From contig JADNRY010000182.1 in NCBI GenBank assembly GCA_015501585.1, forward strand, positions 62,001-126,000: a stretch of DNA of 64,000 nt, given 5' to 3'. Numbering within the stretch: position 1 is the stretch's first letter; each line of letters opens with the position of its first letter. Made by a program: the position numbers and the translations under genes. Below the pieces are notes generated by a model that was not told the origin of the DNA, did no database searches, and worked only from the letters and a program-made list of their open reading frames with translations. Of the stretch, positions 10,762-22,190 are shown piece by piece. Source of the stretch: Rhodocollybia butyracea. Taxonomy: Eukaryota > Basidiomycota > Agaricomycetes > Agaricales > Omphalotaceae.

Positions 10762-10800
10762 TGTGGTTAGGTTAGGTTAGGTTTATTGCCGGCTTGGGAC
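10762..10800. repeat. GGTTA-tailed repeat end
   Basis: (GGTTA)n-like tail followed by TTTATTGCCGGCTTGGGAC. The reverse complement of nearly the same end (GTCCCAAGCTGGTAATAAACC, shortened here to the first bases) occurs at 53.13-53.16 kb, so this is the tailed 3' end of an interspersed element. Confidence 0.55.
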
Positions 10801-10882
10801 CAAGTGCTGTGTGGAATCTACACCACAACCAGGATTTGTTCTACAGCGCATATGGCCTATCTGATATTCCGCTGTCACAAGA

Positions 10883-11173
10883 TCAATGCATTGTATCCGG
10901 GCTCCAATTTGGTACTTTGTCCTTTCTATTTTCACTCTCACACCTTAACTTTTCCTCAGTCCACTTTAGAAATTGGAAATCGACAACTAGACTTGCCCGT
11001 TCTGCGAACGAAGTGGACGGTACCTTACACGAATATTGACGACCCGTGATAAGTACTCCTTGTTCAACGAATACTGGACTCGAGTAAATATTCGCGATGC
11101 GGCGGACTACGTCAGGGTAGTCGGGCAAGATGAGAATTTCGCCAGTAGAAGTTTCGCGCAGCTGATGTGTCAT
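10883..11173 (-). CDS. Short hypothetical frame
   Basis: A 96-codon frame starting MTHQLRETSTGEILILPDYP. The first 45 residues look protein-like (PDVVRRIANIYSSPVFVEQG). The remainder is polar, and the true gene may have an intron here. I do not recognise it. Low confidence; it lies between the GGTTA-tailed repeat and the tRNA. Confidence 0.25.
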   Translation of the reverse strand: MTHQLRETSTGEILILPDYPDVVRRIANIYSSPVFVEQGVLITGRQYSCKVPSTSFAERASLVVDFQFLKWTEEKLRCESENRKDKVPNWSPDTMH

Positions 11174-11332
11174 AAGTCCTGTTTGGTACGACTAGTAAAC
11201 CTTTTCCCCTTGTAGGCAGGACATCTGCTCGGTGCTCGGTGTAGTCTTCTTTCATCGAGAGACCTGACGCTCTGCGATGTCATTGTAATTTTACTGAGCT
11301 ACCAATATACGTCTTAATCTGTAGATAACAAT

Positions 11333-11430
11333 GTCCTGATGGTCTAGTGGTATGATGATTGTTCTGTAATATCATAACAGTTTCTTCAAGATTTACGGAA
11401 TCGGCGTGGGTTCGAACCCCACTCAGGACT
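11333..11430 (+). tRNA. tRNA with an intron, isotype not settled
   Basis: The acceptor strands GTCCTGA and TCAGGAC pair perfectly. The D-arm region GGTCTAGTGGTATGAT holds the A box, and the T arm GTGGG-TTCGAAC-CCCAC is perfect and holds the B box. The total length of 98 nt implies an intron of roughly 25 nt after the anticodon. The anticodon helix is ambiguous. The best pairing (GTTCT with GGAAT) places AAT at positions 34-36 with an unusual G32-C38 pair. Other alignments would give CTG or GTA and find complementary bases in the intron, but pair the anticodon stem poorly. It may be a divergent or pseudogenised tRNA. Confidence 0.7.
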
Positions 11431-11434
11431 TTTT
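11430..11434 (+). terminator. RNA polymerase III T-run terminator
   Basis: Five T residues begin at the discriminator base directly after the tRNA acceptor stem. Confidence 0.65.
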
Positions 11435-12039
11435 GACATTCCAGACTGGGCCAAGGAGATGCGGAGCGATAAAGACTAGTTTGGTGTAGGAAACGGAGAG
11501 CGATTCGCATTCGAAGCCTGGGTATGCGACGTGATTCCAATTGGCAGGGAGTTCATACAAGTGTTCGGAACAGTTTCTTTTGCAGTTGATCCAATTTCTG
11601 CTCAGGACAGTACTATCTTTAACAACAGATTACTACCTTTGCTGCTACTTGATCGACCTAGAAGCTCTTTTGGAATGGCATTGAGTTTATCTTTACACGG
11701 TAAGACGGCTCCTTTTGACTTCGTGTTCATCTAAGTCCAACGTTTTGCGTAGGCAAGGAACGATGATCTCTTTGTAAACGACGTCAGAGTTTCGCTCCCC
11801 CGAACAACCTCTACATTGTCTCTAGGCGCCCGTTGAGTTGGTAGGAATCGATAGTAAACGATTGTGGGTTTGGATTGGTCGCTGCCAGTGCTGGTGGAAG
11901 GAGAATGGACAGTATTTGAACCTGAGTGAGATAGGAATATCTACTATCAAGCGTGCACGATCAGTGACAGATTGGTGACGCGTTACAACCTTACCTTTCT
12001 TTCGTTCAGCTTCATTTTCTCTCTTCACGCGTTTTGACA
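11435..12039. other. 5' flank of the transportin gene, no separate gene supported
   Basis: A 67-codon open frame (11531-11734) has no recognisable motif. A CT-rich stretch (near 11990-12035) directly before the ATG is typical of fungal promoters and 5' leaders. Confidence 0.45.
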
Positions 12040-15000
12040 ATGGCATGGAACCCTCAACCTGCGGGATTGCAGGAAATCTTGACGACCATTCATAAATCGA
12101 CGGACGTGGATGTCATCGTTGAGCGCAATATGACTCAAGTAAATCAGTTCAAACCAATCAATTCTTTGAGAAAAATTTTACTGATAAATGGTCTTTTCCA
12201 GAGACTCAAGACCTTGACTTGTGTACCAGACTACATTGCTTATTTGGTTCATATCTTGACTGCGATGCCCCAAGAAGAAGAAAAAATGCGAACAGTTGCT
12301 GGGTATCTGCTAAAAGACAATGCGCCACTCATCCTCAGTTCGTCGCCTGAAGTGGCACAGTATGTAAAAGTATCTGTGTTCCGTCCTTTTGATGCTGAGT
12401 CTGAGTCTGTGACGATACGGGCGGTTGCTGGCCAGTGTATCGTGTCCTTCCTCGGTGTTCTCGAACCCAGGAATTGGCCCGAGTGTCTTTCTCAGCTTCT
12501 GAATATGTTAGATTTGACAGATTTGGATAAGCAAGAGGTATGTGAAAGCGATAAACTTTTGAATCTTTTTGAACTATTTGATAGGCTGCGTTTAGTGTTC
12601 TTCAGAAAGCATGCGAAGATTATCCGCGAAAGTTGGATGTAGAAATCGGTGGCGCTTGCCCTCTTGACTTGATGATTCCCAAATTCCTTTCCCTTGCAGA
12701 CCACATTTCGTTCAAGATGAGGTCGCATGCGGTTGCTTGCCTCTCATGTTTCGTCCCGGTCAACTCCCAGTCCCTGTATGTTCATATTGACACTTTCATA
12801 GCCTGTCTTTTGCGACGGGCTTCTGACGAGGATCCTTCGGTTCGCCAACACGTTTGTCAAGCACTAGCATCATTGCTGGTGACTCGTCCCGAAAAGCTTG
12901 TGCCTGAGATGGAGGACGTGGCCGAGTTCATGCTCGATTTATTGAAGGAGCAGAACCAAAATATTGCCTTCCAAGCCGCTGGATTCTGGCTCACTTTTGC
13001 TAAAAACATTGAATTAGCTACGTCGTTGCAACTCAACAAAGTGGCCCCCGTTCTCCTGGATTGTATGATCTATAGTCAGGATGATCATCTGGAAGATGAC
13101 ACAGGCGGTGAGGTCCTTGAGAGTCTTCGAACGCGCGCCGCTGCGGCGTTAGATGCCCTGGCTGTTCAGTTTAGTGATGATTTACTCAATGTGTTGCTTG
13201 CTCCATTGAAGGATAAGCTATGGAGCAATGACTGGTTGCAGAAGGAAAGTGGTATCCTTGCCCTTGGTGCAATTGCAGAGGGTGAGTGCCTGTTCTTTTT
13301 AACTTTTCTTTGACTTACATACCTTGTCCAGGATGTATAATAGCAATTGAACCTCATTTGCCGACCCTTGTACCCCATCTCATCAACACACTGAACGATT
13401 CAAAGGTAAATTGAATGTTCTTTGTCCTAGTAACCTGTACTGATTAGACAGTCTAGCCTCTTGTTAGGTCTATCACTTGCTGGACACTTGGATGTTATGC
13501 TAGCTGGACCACCCGACCAATCTCGGATGAGCACAAGCAAAAATACTTCATACCGACGATGAAAGGAGTAAGTTTTTTATCACATACATAGCTGCGCAAT
13601 TGTTTCAATTGACTTTTTTGGCCCTTAGCTTTTGCGCATGATTCTTGACAACAACGGACAAGTTCAAGTGGCTGGATGTAGTGCGTTTGCCACTTTCGAA
13701 GAACATGCTGGCATGGAACTCGCTCCGCATCTTGAGATGGTACTTCATAAGCTGGTCTCTGCTTTAGAAAAGTATCAGCACAAGAATATGTCGATCCTCT
13801 ATGATGCTGTAGGAACCTTGGCAGATGTCGTTGGACGTGAGCTGTCTGATTCCACCTACGTTGAAATTCTCATGCCTCCGCTCACCAATCATTGGGCGAA
13901 ATTGAAGACCGACGATATCGGTCTGATACCGCTACTCGAGGTTTGACGCGTTATTCATAATCCAGCAGAATCCCTTTGACCTTTATTTCTTGTAGTGCCT
14001 TGCATCTGTCACTATCGCTATGGGCGAAGCATTCCTACCATATGCACCACCTGTTTTTGAAAGATGCTGCTCCATCATCCTGCAGTATCATCAATTCCAA
14101 CAAAATCCAGATCTTGATGAACCAGACGAGTCTTCCCTGGTGGCTGCTTTAGATGTTCTTTCGGGACTCACGCAAGGTCTGGGCATGGCGGTCAAAGCCT
14201 TGTTTAGCCAGAATCAGCCAACTTTACTGGCTCTGCTCACAATTTTCTCTAATCATCCTCAAGCTGCCGTTAGGCAATCTGCATATGCCCTTGTTGGAGA
14301 TATGGCCATGGCTTGCTTCACGATTCTCAAGCCTCACATGCCTGGTATCATGGCTGAGCTTATTCCACAACTTGACCCAGAACCAAATGTTGGATTTGTT
14401 AGTGCCTCAGACAATGCGGCCTGGTCGGTTGGTGAGGTTGTGCTCCAGTATGGACGAGGTGCGTTTTTCGCATTATATCCCAGTTTCATTCTAACTACAT
14501 TCCTCCAGATGATCCCGAGTTCCAACAATGGGTTCCCTCGCTAATTTCGCGGTTGATCCCCATTCTTCTCCACCCCCAAGCTCCCAGAAGCTTGCGCGAG
14601 AATGCCGCTGTTTCAATAGGCCGAATTGGTCTCATGCATCCCAACCTCGTCGCTCCTCGACTTCCAGAGTTCACTCAGGCTTGGTGTCAGATGTTGTGTG
14701 AGATTCGTGACAACAAAGAGAAGGAATCGGCTTTTCTCGGCTTGTGTACCTTGGTACGAGTCAACCCTGCTGGTATTGCGAATGTCAGTTTATACTACTC
14801 TATGATATGTCTTCTCAACATTGTCTACTTCTTATTGTTGTCTACTTTTAGAGTTTGTGGTGGCTTTGTAACTCAATTGTTCGGTGGAACAAACCGTCCC
14901 CGAAACTAAACATGTTCAAAACACTTTCCGTTTCTCCTTTTGCTTTCGGTGCCTTCTTTGGTTTTCGGTGCCTTCTTTGGTTTTGCTCCGTAGTTACCTT

Positions 15001-15064
15001 ACTAATAAGTACTATAACCGGTAGCGCCGACCAGCGGCAAGGCCCCGCTACCTCAGCTTTTTGA
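12040..15064 (+). CDS. KAP104: Transportin / karyopherin beta-2 (Kap104-type) paralogue, altered C-terminus
   Basis: Nine exons (12040-12138, 12202-12537, 12585-13281, 13332-13405, 13457-13567, 13629-13940, 13996-14458, 14509-14783, 14852-15064) join in one frame of 859 codons. The protein follows transportin-1 HEAT repeats from end to end: MAWNPQPAGLQEIL at the start, then KMRSHAVACL, DEDPSVRQHVCQALASLL, KESGILALGAIAEGC, LVRSITCWTLG, KYQHKNMSILYDAVGTLADV, AAVRQSAYALVGDMA and NAAVSIGRIGLMHP. Transportin imports PY-NLS cargo into the nucleus and is unloaded by Ran-GTP. Two oddities are visible. The long acidic loop of HEAT repeat 8, used for cargo release and about 60 residues in relatives, is reduced to about ten residues. 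After PSPKLNMFKTL the conserved last 30 residues are replaced by unrelated sequence. It is probably a diverged extra copy or an incipient pseudogene; the frame is otherwise open and introns are normal. Confidence 0.85.
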
Positions 15065-15784
15065 TATTGTGCACCAAAATACAGATGGTTGGTGACAACG
15101 GGTACGTTGTGGAAACACTCTTTACACAGTTGAATACTTTGTTCTTTATACTGGTCATTAACAATTATGCCGCGTGAATCAACAAGCACATCGGGGTGTG
15201 ATTTGATACATCGACCCATTCGTTCCAGATTCAACAGCTACAAAATCTCGCACAATCCCCCGCATCTGCCGGACCTTCCCTGACTACTGGATCCAGCTCT
15301 AGTCCGAGGTGTTCAGCTCTCCAACGGTCCATCTCCATCTTCTAATACCAGCTTGCCACTTTCCGATGTAGGGGGGTCTGCTGCGACAACGAATTCTTCT
15401 CCACCAATATTGAATTCCACACCATCGTGGGTGTTAACCAAGATGGCGCCTGCTCCGGGTCCGTTCAGAGCATTAACGAGTATATTGCTTCTCTAGTACG
15501 GCAAAGCTTCTTCAGAGTTTTGGACTCTCGATCATTTGACATCCACTTAGTACCTCTTCCTCTCCCACCTGCTGTCTGCTGCTGTGCACGGCGCGTTCAC
15601 TCATCTCTGGCGCGACTTTTGATAGATCTTCGAAGTGGAACACATCGCGCGTCTTCAACCATTGATATGTCAGAGAAAGAAGAAGCTGGGTGCGGATAAG
15701 AGGACCGTAGGTAGCGGTAGAGTACCACGGACAAATAGTATTTAAACTCAGATTTTGATTATATCCATGCCCATATAGCCTATT
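15065..15784. other. No confident gene; possible transposon debris
   Basis: The minus strand of 14.85-15.23 kb has a frame with DVLVDSRGII and CKECF, vaguely like N-terminal regions of helitron-associated proteins; this is too weak to call. The plus strand shows a Ser/Pro-rich stretch (about 15310-15490) without a recognised domain. Confidence 0.3.
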
Positions 15785-17051
15785 TCAACCAGAAATGTAG
15801 TATAAACACTCTAACGATAGCAAATCCACGAAGTATATCGAGCTGGGGGGGTACTCACCCCTGAGCCTTGAAAGCGACCAGTACATTGGAGGGACCGGTG
15901 AACACGAGCTGGTTGCGAAGCGAGTGACCAGTTCAACAGTGCATAAAGCAGGGACAGGACCCATTCTGTTGCTCATCCAGTCGCTGAGTAGAACTGGTCG
16001 GTTCCACGGATGAAACCCACGGAGTGGATTTTTCCATTCGTGAAACTGCTCAAAATCAATCCATGAGCAAAGGAGAGCTGCATATTGAGGTCCAAAGTCT
16101 CTGTTTACAAACAAAAATGCACGAGAAAACCACTGAGGAGGTGAGGGACAAAGTGCGTGATAACGGTTCATTAGGTTTGCGTGGTACTACCAAAGTGGTA
16201 TTCAGCGAGTAGATTTTTGAATTGAGGTAACAATTTCTTACCTCAATAGTAGGGCAGCTCAAGCTTGTTGACACCGAATCATCGTTATCTGGAATGTTGA
16301 TACCACTCTGTCTACTAATCAGCACTCAAACCGGAAAAATAGTAATGATTTTCTTACCTCAATGACGTCGTCAACCTTCGCCAACAAAGGGGTTGCTGAG
16401 ACTCCGTTCTGCCTTCAATCAGAATGCACCCCTTCTGAAGAGCAGATGTCAACTTACTTGAATTAAGCTGGAGTTGGTATTCACGTCCTTTATACGACAA
16501 TAGTTTGAGCCAGAATTTTGATCTGTTCAGTCACCAGAAAAGACGCACCGGGAATTGAGCTGGCAGAGTGTCGAAAACCTGCCTACTATGGGTCTGAGGT
16601 TGAGCAAAGTATTTATAAGCTCAATATATACGTCAAAAACAATGAACTGACCAGTTCCATTTCATGGGTAAGGCGTTTTAGAGCATTAACTTGATTTTGT
16701 AGTAATCCTGCCTCTCCTGAACACTCAACGGCTCGGCGTTCAAGAAGATCTGCCTGATCTTGCAGTTCCTCTATCAGTTCTGAGCACTGAACAAGCTGTG
16801 TCTTAGCGTCAGCTAATTCCATTTGCGTATTGAGCATATCAGCTTGCAGCCCTTGAATCTGGGAGCGAAGCAGTACATTCTCAAGGCTGAAGTTGTCTTC
16901 AACCTCGTCACTCTCGACCGTCTTCTTCTTCCGAGAAAATATCTAGCAAGATAATCAGCGTGAGTTCAATATAACCGACGGGCTAACTCACATTTGTACC
17001 CTCTTCTGAATCTTCAGATCCACCTCGACGGCGTTTCCTGCCTCGATTCAT
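15785..17051 (-). pseudogene. Coiled-coil / Trp-rich-domain family, copy A (truncated)
   Basis: The ATG at 17051 starts a basic N-terminus (MNRGRKRRRGGSEDSEE), a GT...AG intron follows, and then a long coiled coil (SLENVLLRSQIQGLQADML, QCSELIEELQDQADLLERR) to about 16640. Further down, at 16170-15990, is the start of the C-terminal domain: PPQWFSRAFLFVNRDFGPQY, then RPVLLSDWMSNR and GPVPALCTVELVTRF. These match copy B at 26.0-27.1 kb (APAWFHKAFFYVNCDFG, TMLNDWRRRRTGAVPALFTV). The tryptophan-rich end present in copy B is missing here and replaced by unrelated sequence. I infer a truncated member of a family widespread in Agaricomycetes; its function is unknown to me. Confidence 0.55.
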
Positions 17052-17554
17052 AATGGAGTAGGATGGAGTCCTGAGCATTGGTACGAAACAGTAAAAGAGG
17101 GCCAGGCAATGCAGGATGGAGGTAAGCTTCCACGATTCTCAAGCAAGTCGGTTTTCAACATATTTCTACAGGCTCATACGCAGTTGATTTTTTGATTTTA
17201 TTGTTCTTTTATCACATATTCTGAGGCTGAGAAGAGTGCTCACCCGAACTGCGCACCACATTATTGTACATTATTGTTCTTTATCACACCTGGTGCTTGC
17301 CCAGACTTCACATCGGACATTAATAAACAAAAGTCAGCGGCTACAGCCGGAATTGCATTCTCAAGAGATTATTAGATAGGGAAGGTACGGTACGAAGTAT
17401 GTAACATTGAGTTCGTTCTGGATTTCCAGATCGTGATTCTCCTGGGAGCTCGGGAGCGCCATGGCCTGCTCAGCTGGAAATGTCGTATTTTAGGTGCAAT
17501 CCTAGATAGAGGGTTAAGTCGCTTTGCTTGTAACAAATTGTGAAAGACAGTGTC
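17052..17554. other. Intergenic, nothing recognised
   Basis: No open frame of interest. Includes a repeated TTATTGTTCTTTTATCACA-like phrase at about 17200 and 17270. Confidence 0.45.
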
Positions 17555-17914
17555 TTACTCTTGAACAAGATAATCTGCCAGTCGATCGTCGGCAGAGCCC
17601 CTCATATTTACCACCGACTGCTGGCCGTGTGCTGCCACACGCATTACAACTAGATCACCGTGTACACCAATTACAGGATTCATTGGCAGTTGCCTGAGCC
17701 GTTTGAAGAAGACTCTGAATGTTGTTGTGGGACGGTTTCGGCGCTTGATCTCCACAAAGAGGTCATGGGTATGGGGCTGCACGTATTGGGCCTCAAAATG
17801 GCGTTCTACCCAAGGGTCGCGAGCATGCTGAGAGTCTGAGCTCTGAGTAACAGTGATGATATGGAGTGGGTGCGGAGAGTGAGATCGACCACAGTAAAAC
17901 CTGGATCGTAACAA
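17555..17914 (-). CDS. Small orphan protein with DLVVMRV...VVNMR motif
   Basis: A 119-codon frame. The C-terminal half has LPMNPVIGVHGDLVVMRV followed by QQSVVNMRGSADDRLADYL, a signature I associate with short conserved proteins of unknown function in mushroom-forming fungi. The N-terminus is basic and may be preceded by another exon. No catalytic motif is visible. It sits upstream of the coiled-coil copy A on the same strand, with no evident functional link. Confidence 0.45.
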   Translation of the reverse strand: MLRSRFYCGRSHSPHPLHIITVTQSSDSQHARDPWVERHFEAQYVQPHTHDLFVEIKRRNRPTTTFRVFFKRLRQLPMNPVIGVHGDLVVMRVAAHGQQSVVNMRGSADDRLADYLVQE

Positions 17915-18368
17915 AACGATTGAATTGGTCTATGAACGTTTTAGCTCAAGCGAGAAAGAATAGAGTACATAGTACATACTTCTCGTGGTGGAATGCGAAC
18001 TCTTTGATTTACCATTATGCAGACGTAAGTAAGGAGAAAGAGAGTTCAGGCCAGCTGTGGGTGTGTGATGACTGGAAACTTGTGTGATGACCGGAAATTT
18101 GGATTTCAGATTTCAGCCTTTTAATCGATGTTTTACTATCCAAAAAACAATACGTACAGGTTGTAAACGAAACCAACACGGAAAAAAAATTCAATCGTCG
18201 CACGCAAATTAAACACTGATGTCTGCTGATTATCGGTTCCATTTTTGGCGCATTCATGGGAAGACTAAATCATAACATAATAAGCCTAAAACAAAAGGCA
18301 CTTGGTATTGTTATTCTCAAGTACAATCTCATACAAAGGTACGATAAACTAGCAAGAGTCGCTAACTA
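17915..18368. other. Intergenic, nothing recognised
   Basis: Only short frames. It forms the 5' flank of the gene starting at 18369. Confidence 0.45.
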
Positions 18369-19169
18369 TTGATGGTTGTATCTTGTCCAGTCCATCATCT
18401 CGCTGAGCGTGCTTTGCCACCCCCCCCTCTCTCAGTTTTGCTAGCACATACAGATCTCCCTACCATTCGTTTACAGCCTCTACTCGCTCATACAGACCTA
18501 TCACTTTCCGGTCCTCAACGGTCTGCTTCTAAGCAAGCTCGAGTACACCCTTATCGTATTCCAACAACAAGCCCTGAAAATCATGCTAGCCGTCCATTGG
18601 CGCAGGCAGGTCCTGCAAATCTCACCCGCCGTCCTTCATCTCCCCTCACTACTGTCACCTCTGACGATGAGGATGAGATCTTAGACAGAAATGTCAGCCG
18701 TTTGGGCTCTGTGAGACCAATAGGTATTGGGCATGAGACCCTTGATGCATTGCGAGGACGTATGGGATGGAGTGAAGAAGAGTTTGAAAAATGCAGAGTA
18801 ATTATCTGACGGCTTTGTAATTAATTTATTATCGCTGACCTTCATCAAGAAAAAACTCAAATTACTCATTGAGAAGAACCTTCCTCCGTTGTCCTTCACA
18901 AATCAAGAAACGAAGGATATCAAGATGGTCAAAGACAAGGTGCGATTAGATGAATCTCCGGCGGATTTGTAGTTAATCGCGGCTTATAACAGATTCTCAA
19001 GGAGTGTCCCCGTTTTTTAGAACAAGAGGATGCTTGGGGTCTGGACAACTTGATCATTCGTGCTTGCAAAAATCACTATGACAAGAATGGGGAAGCTTAC
19101 CTTTCTACTTTGAAAGACCCTGGATCCAGGACAAGGAAGGCTCGCGAGCCAAAGCCCAAGTCTAATTAG
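18369..19169 (+). CDS. Three-exon orphan protein (agaricomycete-type)
   Basis: Exon 1 (18369-18797) encodes a low-complexity Pro/Ser-rich N-terminus ending DALRGRMGWSEEEFEKCR. Introns with GTAATT...CAAG and GTGCGA...ACAG lead to exon 2 (LKLLIEKNLPPLSFTNQE) and exon 3 (18993-19169, ILKECPRFLEQEDAWGLDNL), ending in a basic tail (RKAREPKPKSN). All junctions keep the frame. The pattern of a helical block with a W, then a second block LIIRACKNHYDK, resembles small proteins common around transposons in Agaricomycetes. I cannot assign a function. The first ATG is tentative because the N-terminus is low in complexity. Confidence 0.55.
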
Positions 19170-22100
19170 TGTAAATGTGTCGCCGCCTGTACCGTAGCTC
19201 TTGTTTTCACCAATTCTATTATAGTTAAACCCAAGTTTCTGGCAGGATTTCCACCCGCTTCTCCAGGCTAGAAAAAAGCCTAGGATCAGAATCAAAATTT
19301 TCACAAAATTGATCGTACAAAACCGCGAATCCTGTGAAATCTAGTTGCTTAGGCGCTGAGGAAATGCTCAGCGCCTAAGTTCGAAACCCTAGTCTTTCTG
19401 ACCTTGTCGCAGCAAGTTCAGGTTTTTGCTCAAGCACTTTGGGTGGTGCGCTTTGGAGAGAGGGCGGTGCTGCTGTTTGCGCTGAGGCTGATTCAAGTTG
19501 TGCAGTAGGTGTTGTTCCGGTGATTGGATCAATCTCATTCTGATTGCTGGTGTTAGACTCCGCATGAGATTTCCCGTGCGCTCGGAGTTGTGACGGGTGG
19601 TATCTGGGTTCTTTTCAAAGAGACACTGAATTTCCGGTCTCCTGAGTGAGTTGATCTTTCTTGAAATATGAGCTTTGTGACGAATCATTCAACCATTGTC
19701 AATGTAGTCGCCTGTCGAGCTTTGGCTCTAGACTTTGAGCTGTGGTGACACACTGAAGGATATATAATCTATTTGAACACTTTCTAACGCTCCTCGTGGA
19801 AGTTGGTACCGCCGGTTCAACATCAAGCAAAGATTTCCCAAGATTGGGCTCGTGAGGAGACTGGTTTTCGTGCTTCAAACCGATTGGTACCAAGCAGATA
19901 ATCTCCACCTTTAATGGATGCCCTGAAATCCGCTGCTCAAGCACTATGGAGCAACAATGCTATGTAAATTTGCAAGAAGGTGAGTGTGGACGGCTGGTCG
20001 GGCTGGGAGCATTAGTTTTGCGTGGAAGCCTTCACAACTGACTTATTACCTCTCATAGATGTCGCCGCAGGATCTCCTTGTTCAATTATCTCCCAAATCG
20101 ACTACAAAGATGACCGAGAAAAGGCTGAACAAGTCCTTGTCATCCTAACGTCCATCTTATGTGTACCTGTATGTTCATCTCTGCTCAACCCTCGTCGCGA
20201 CTCAAATTCTCACCATTATTGGAATCAGCATTGCACCTCCATCTTGTTCTTGCGCAAGTTTGAACTTATCTCTGGGTGGAATGTGCTCAAGACGGTGTTG
20301 CCGGGTTGTTGGAGCTCCAACGTGAATGAGCTTGCGTTTGATGTGCTTCTTGGTCGGCTGCTGCCTAATGGTGAACGGTGCGCTGCATCTGAAGATTACC
20401 CTGTTGTATGTCCACTGATGGTCCCGGTCATCCTCTCTGTAGTTTACGTATCTGTGTCCTAAACCAGATCTCAGGTCGTACGCCTTCTGATGCAACCCAA
20501 CAGTTTTAGAGTCGCGAACCACTCTTTCACAGACTCCTCACGATTACCTTCATCACGGACCTTTTTAGTCAAAACACAGGAGCATTCACAGTCATTTTCT
20601 CATGGCTTTCGAAGCCTGGCCTAGCCAACAATCACTTACCCAACGCCATCAATGCCATCCCCCGCTGTTACTTAAAACCAGTCTCCTGGAAGGCTTTAAC
20701 TGGAAAATACCGTGACCGCTTATTCCCAGCGTTATTGGTGTTCTCCTTGGCCCAGAAGCTGGAGGCATCCTATTGTTTCCAGCGCTTTACTTGATGCCGA
20801 CTGCAACAATAAGAAAACTGCGCAGAGGAAACCACCCCCGCTGACCAAAACGCACCACCGATGTACCATAAAAACACAACACGCAAAGCGCTAACCAAGA
20901 ACACACCACAATCCGCTGCGCTTGTTGTACGCAAGGCTGTAAGCGTTCTGTATTGGTAGAGGACTTGTTATGAAAAGAACCCCAGTAACCGGTGAGTAGC
21001 CCACTATTCTTTTGTAAATATGCTCTTTAACGTTTGGTTTTACAGTGTATTACCAGCAAACCATCCATTTCACCTACTTCGTTGAGCTTGATGCCCACCA
21101 GAACGACAAGCTCACCAAGTTGTAAGCCTGCCACAACAAGCACATCACCTCCTCCACGCCCCCCATTCATTCTTACAACCAGTCTTGGTTCTAACGATAA
21201 ACTCTGTTGTTGTAGTGGATAAACAACTCCAATACGTGGAAAGTCAGTAATGGCACCTGTTCACCACTTTCCCCTTGAACCCGGACAACGATAACGCACA
21301 TACGCACCACTATCCGACAACCCTCCGCCTAGAACATCCACTGCATTCTGCGAGTCTTCTCATGTCCTCACAGGTCATATTTCCAGCTCATCTGCACGCG
21401 TTACTCTCCTCCTAGACGCCATCAGGTCTGCGCTCTGAATTCAGATTCCACTACATGCACACCCGATGAACACGCGCGCTAGCTTCCATCCCTTATCTCT
21501 GCTTCCTGTCTTCTCGTCGCCGTCGCAATCATTCCATTCCAATTCAGTGCAACTCATTCCGCAATCCTCATGCCTCCAGGCTTCCGTCCGACTCATCTCC
21601 CCCTCCAACTATCGTCCGATGAACTGCAGACACTCGGACTTCCGAGTTCACCTGACCATGCTTAAACGGCAGCTCTCAAAGCGGCAGACAGAGCGAGAAC
21701 GATGGTCGCGGCAGCTCGCAGCCCATCACCCCCCTTACTCCTCTCGCCTTACCCAAGATCGGCGCGGGGTTGGGCCTGGGTAGCCTTGGTTTCGGCTTTT
21801 CCTACCTGAAGTTCTCGGACAGCGCTAGCTTTACGTTGACATCTTCGCCAGCAGTCATAGCTTCGCCAGCCGACGAAGCTACTGGCGAAGCTACAGCAGA
21901 CCGAACGGCCGTTATATCTTCCAATGGATACTACCATCGGAAGACGTTGTGAACCGGTGTCGCTACACCCTCTCGCGCCCCCCAATTTGGATATCTTCCA
22001 TCTGACATTGCACCGGAATAGGAAGGCGATGTAGAATAACCCCAAGGTCATTTAACCAACATGGAGGTATCATGATATGTGGCTATACCAAAAAACCAAA

Positions 22101-22190
22101 ACGAACTCATGTTCGGCGATTTCTCTGTAAGCACTAAAGCTGTACATCTGAATCGAGAAAAGCAATGTCTATACAGTATAGAATCCAAGC
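19170..22190. other. About 3 kb without a supported gene
   Basis: Several open frames (for example 20022-20462 and 21466-21783, plus strand) show no recognisable motif or consistent splicing. One stretch near 20520-20790 reads as protein-like in a frame without a start. A 12-bp perfect inverted repeat with a 12-nt loop lies at 21858-21893. This may be decayed gene or transposon sequence. Confidence 0.4.

Noticed and set aside
10764..10783. TTAGG-like tandem resembling a telomeric repeat
   Set aside because: The unit is GGTTA/TTAGGT rather than TTAGGG, is only about three units long, and is attached to a repeat body that recurs at 53.1 kb.
14848..15234. Helitron-like N-terminal domain on the minus strand
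   Set aside because: Only a CxxC and a loose pattern match. No Rep or helicase motif nearby, and it overlaps the transportin last exon.
19170..22190. Several frames above 80 codons as genes
   Set aside because: No homologous pattern, no consistent splice joining, low-complexity composition.
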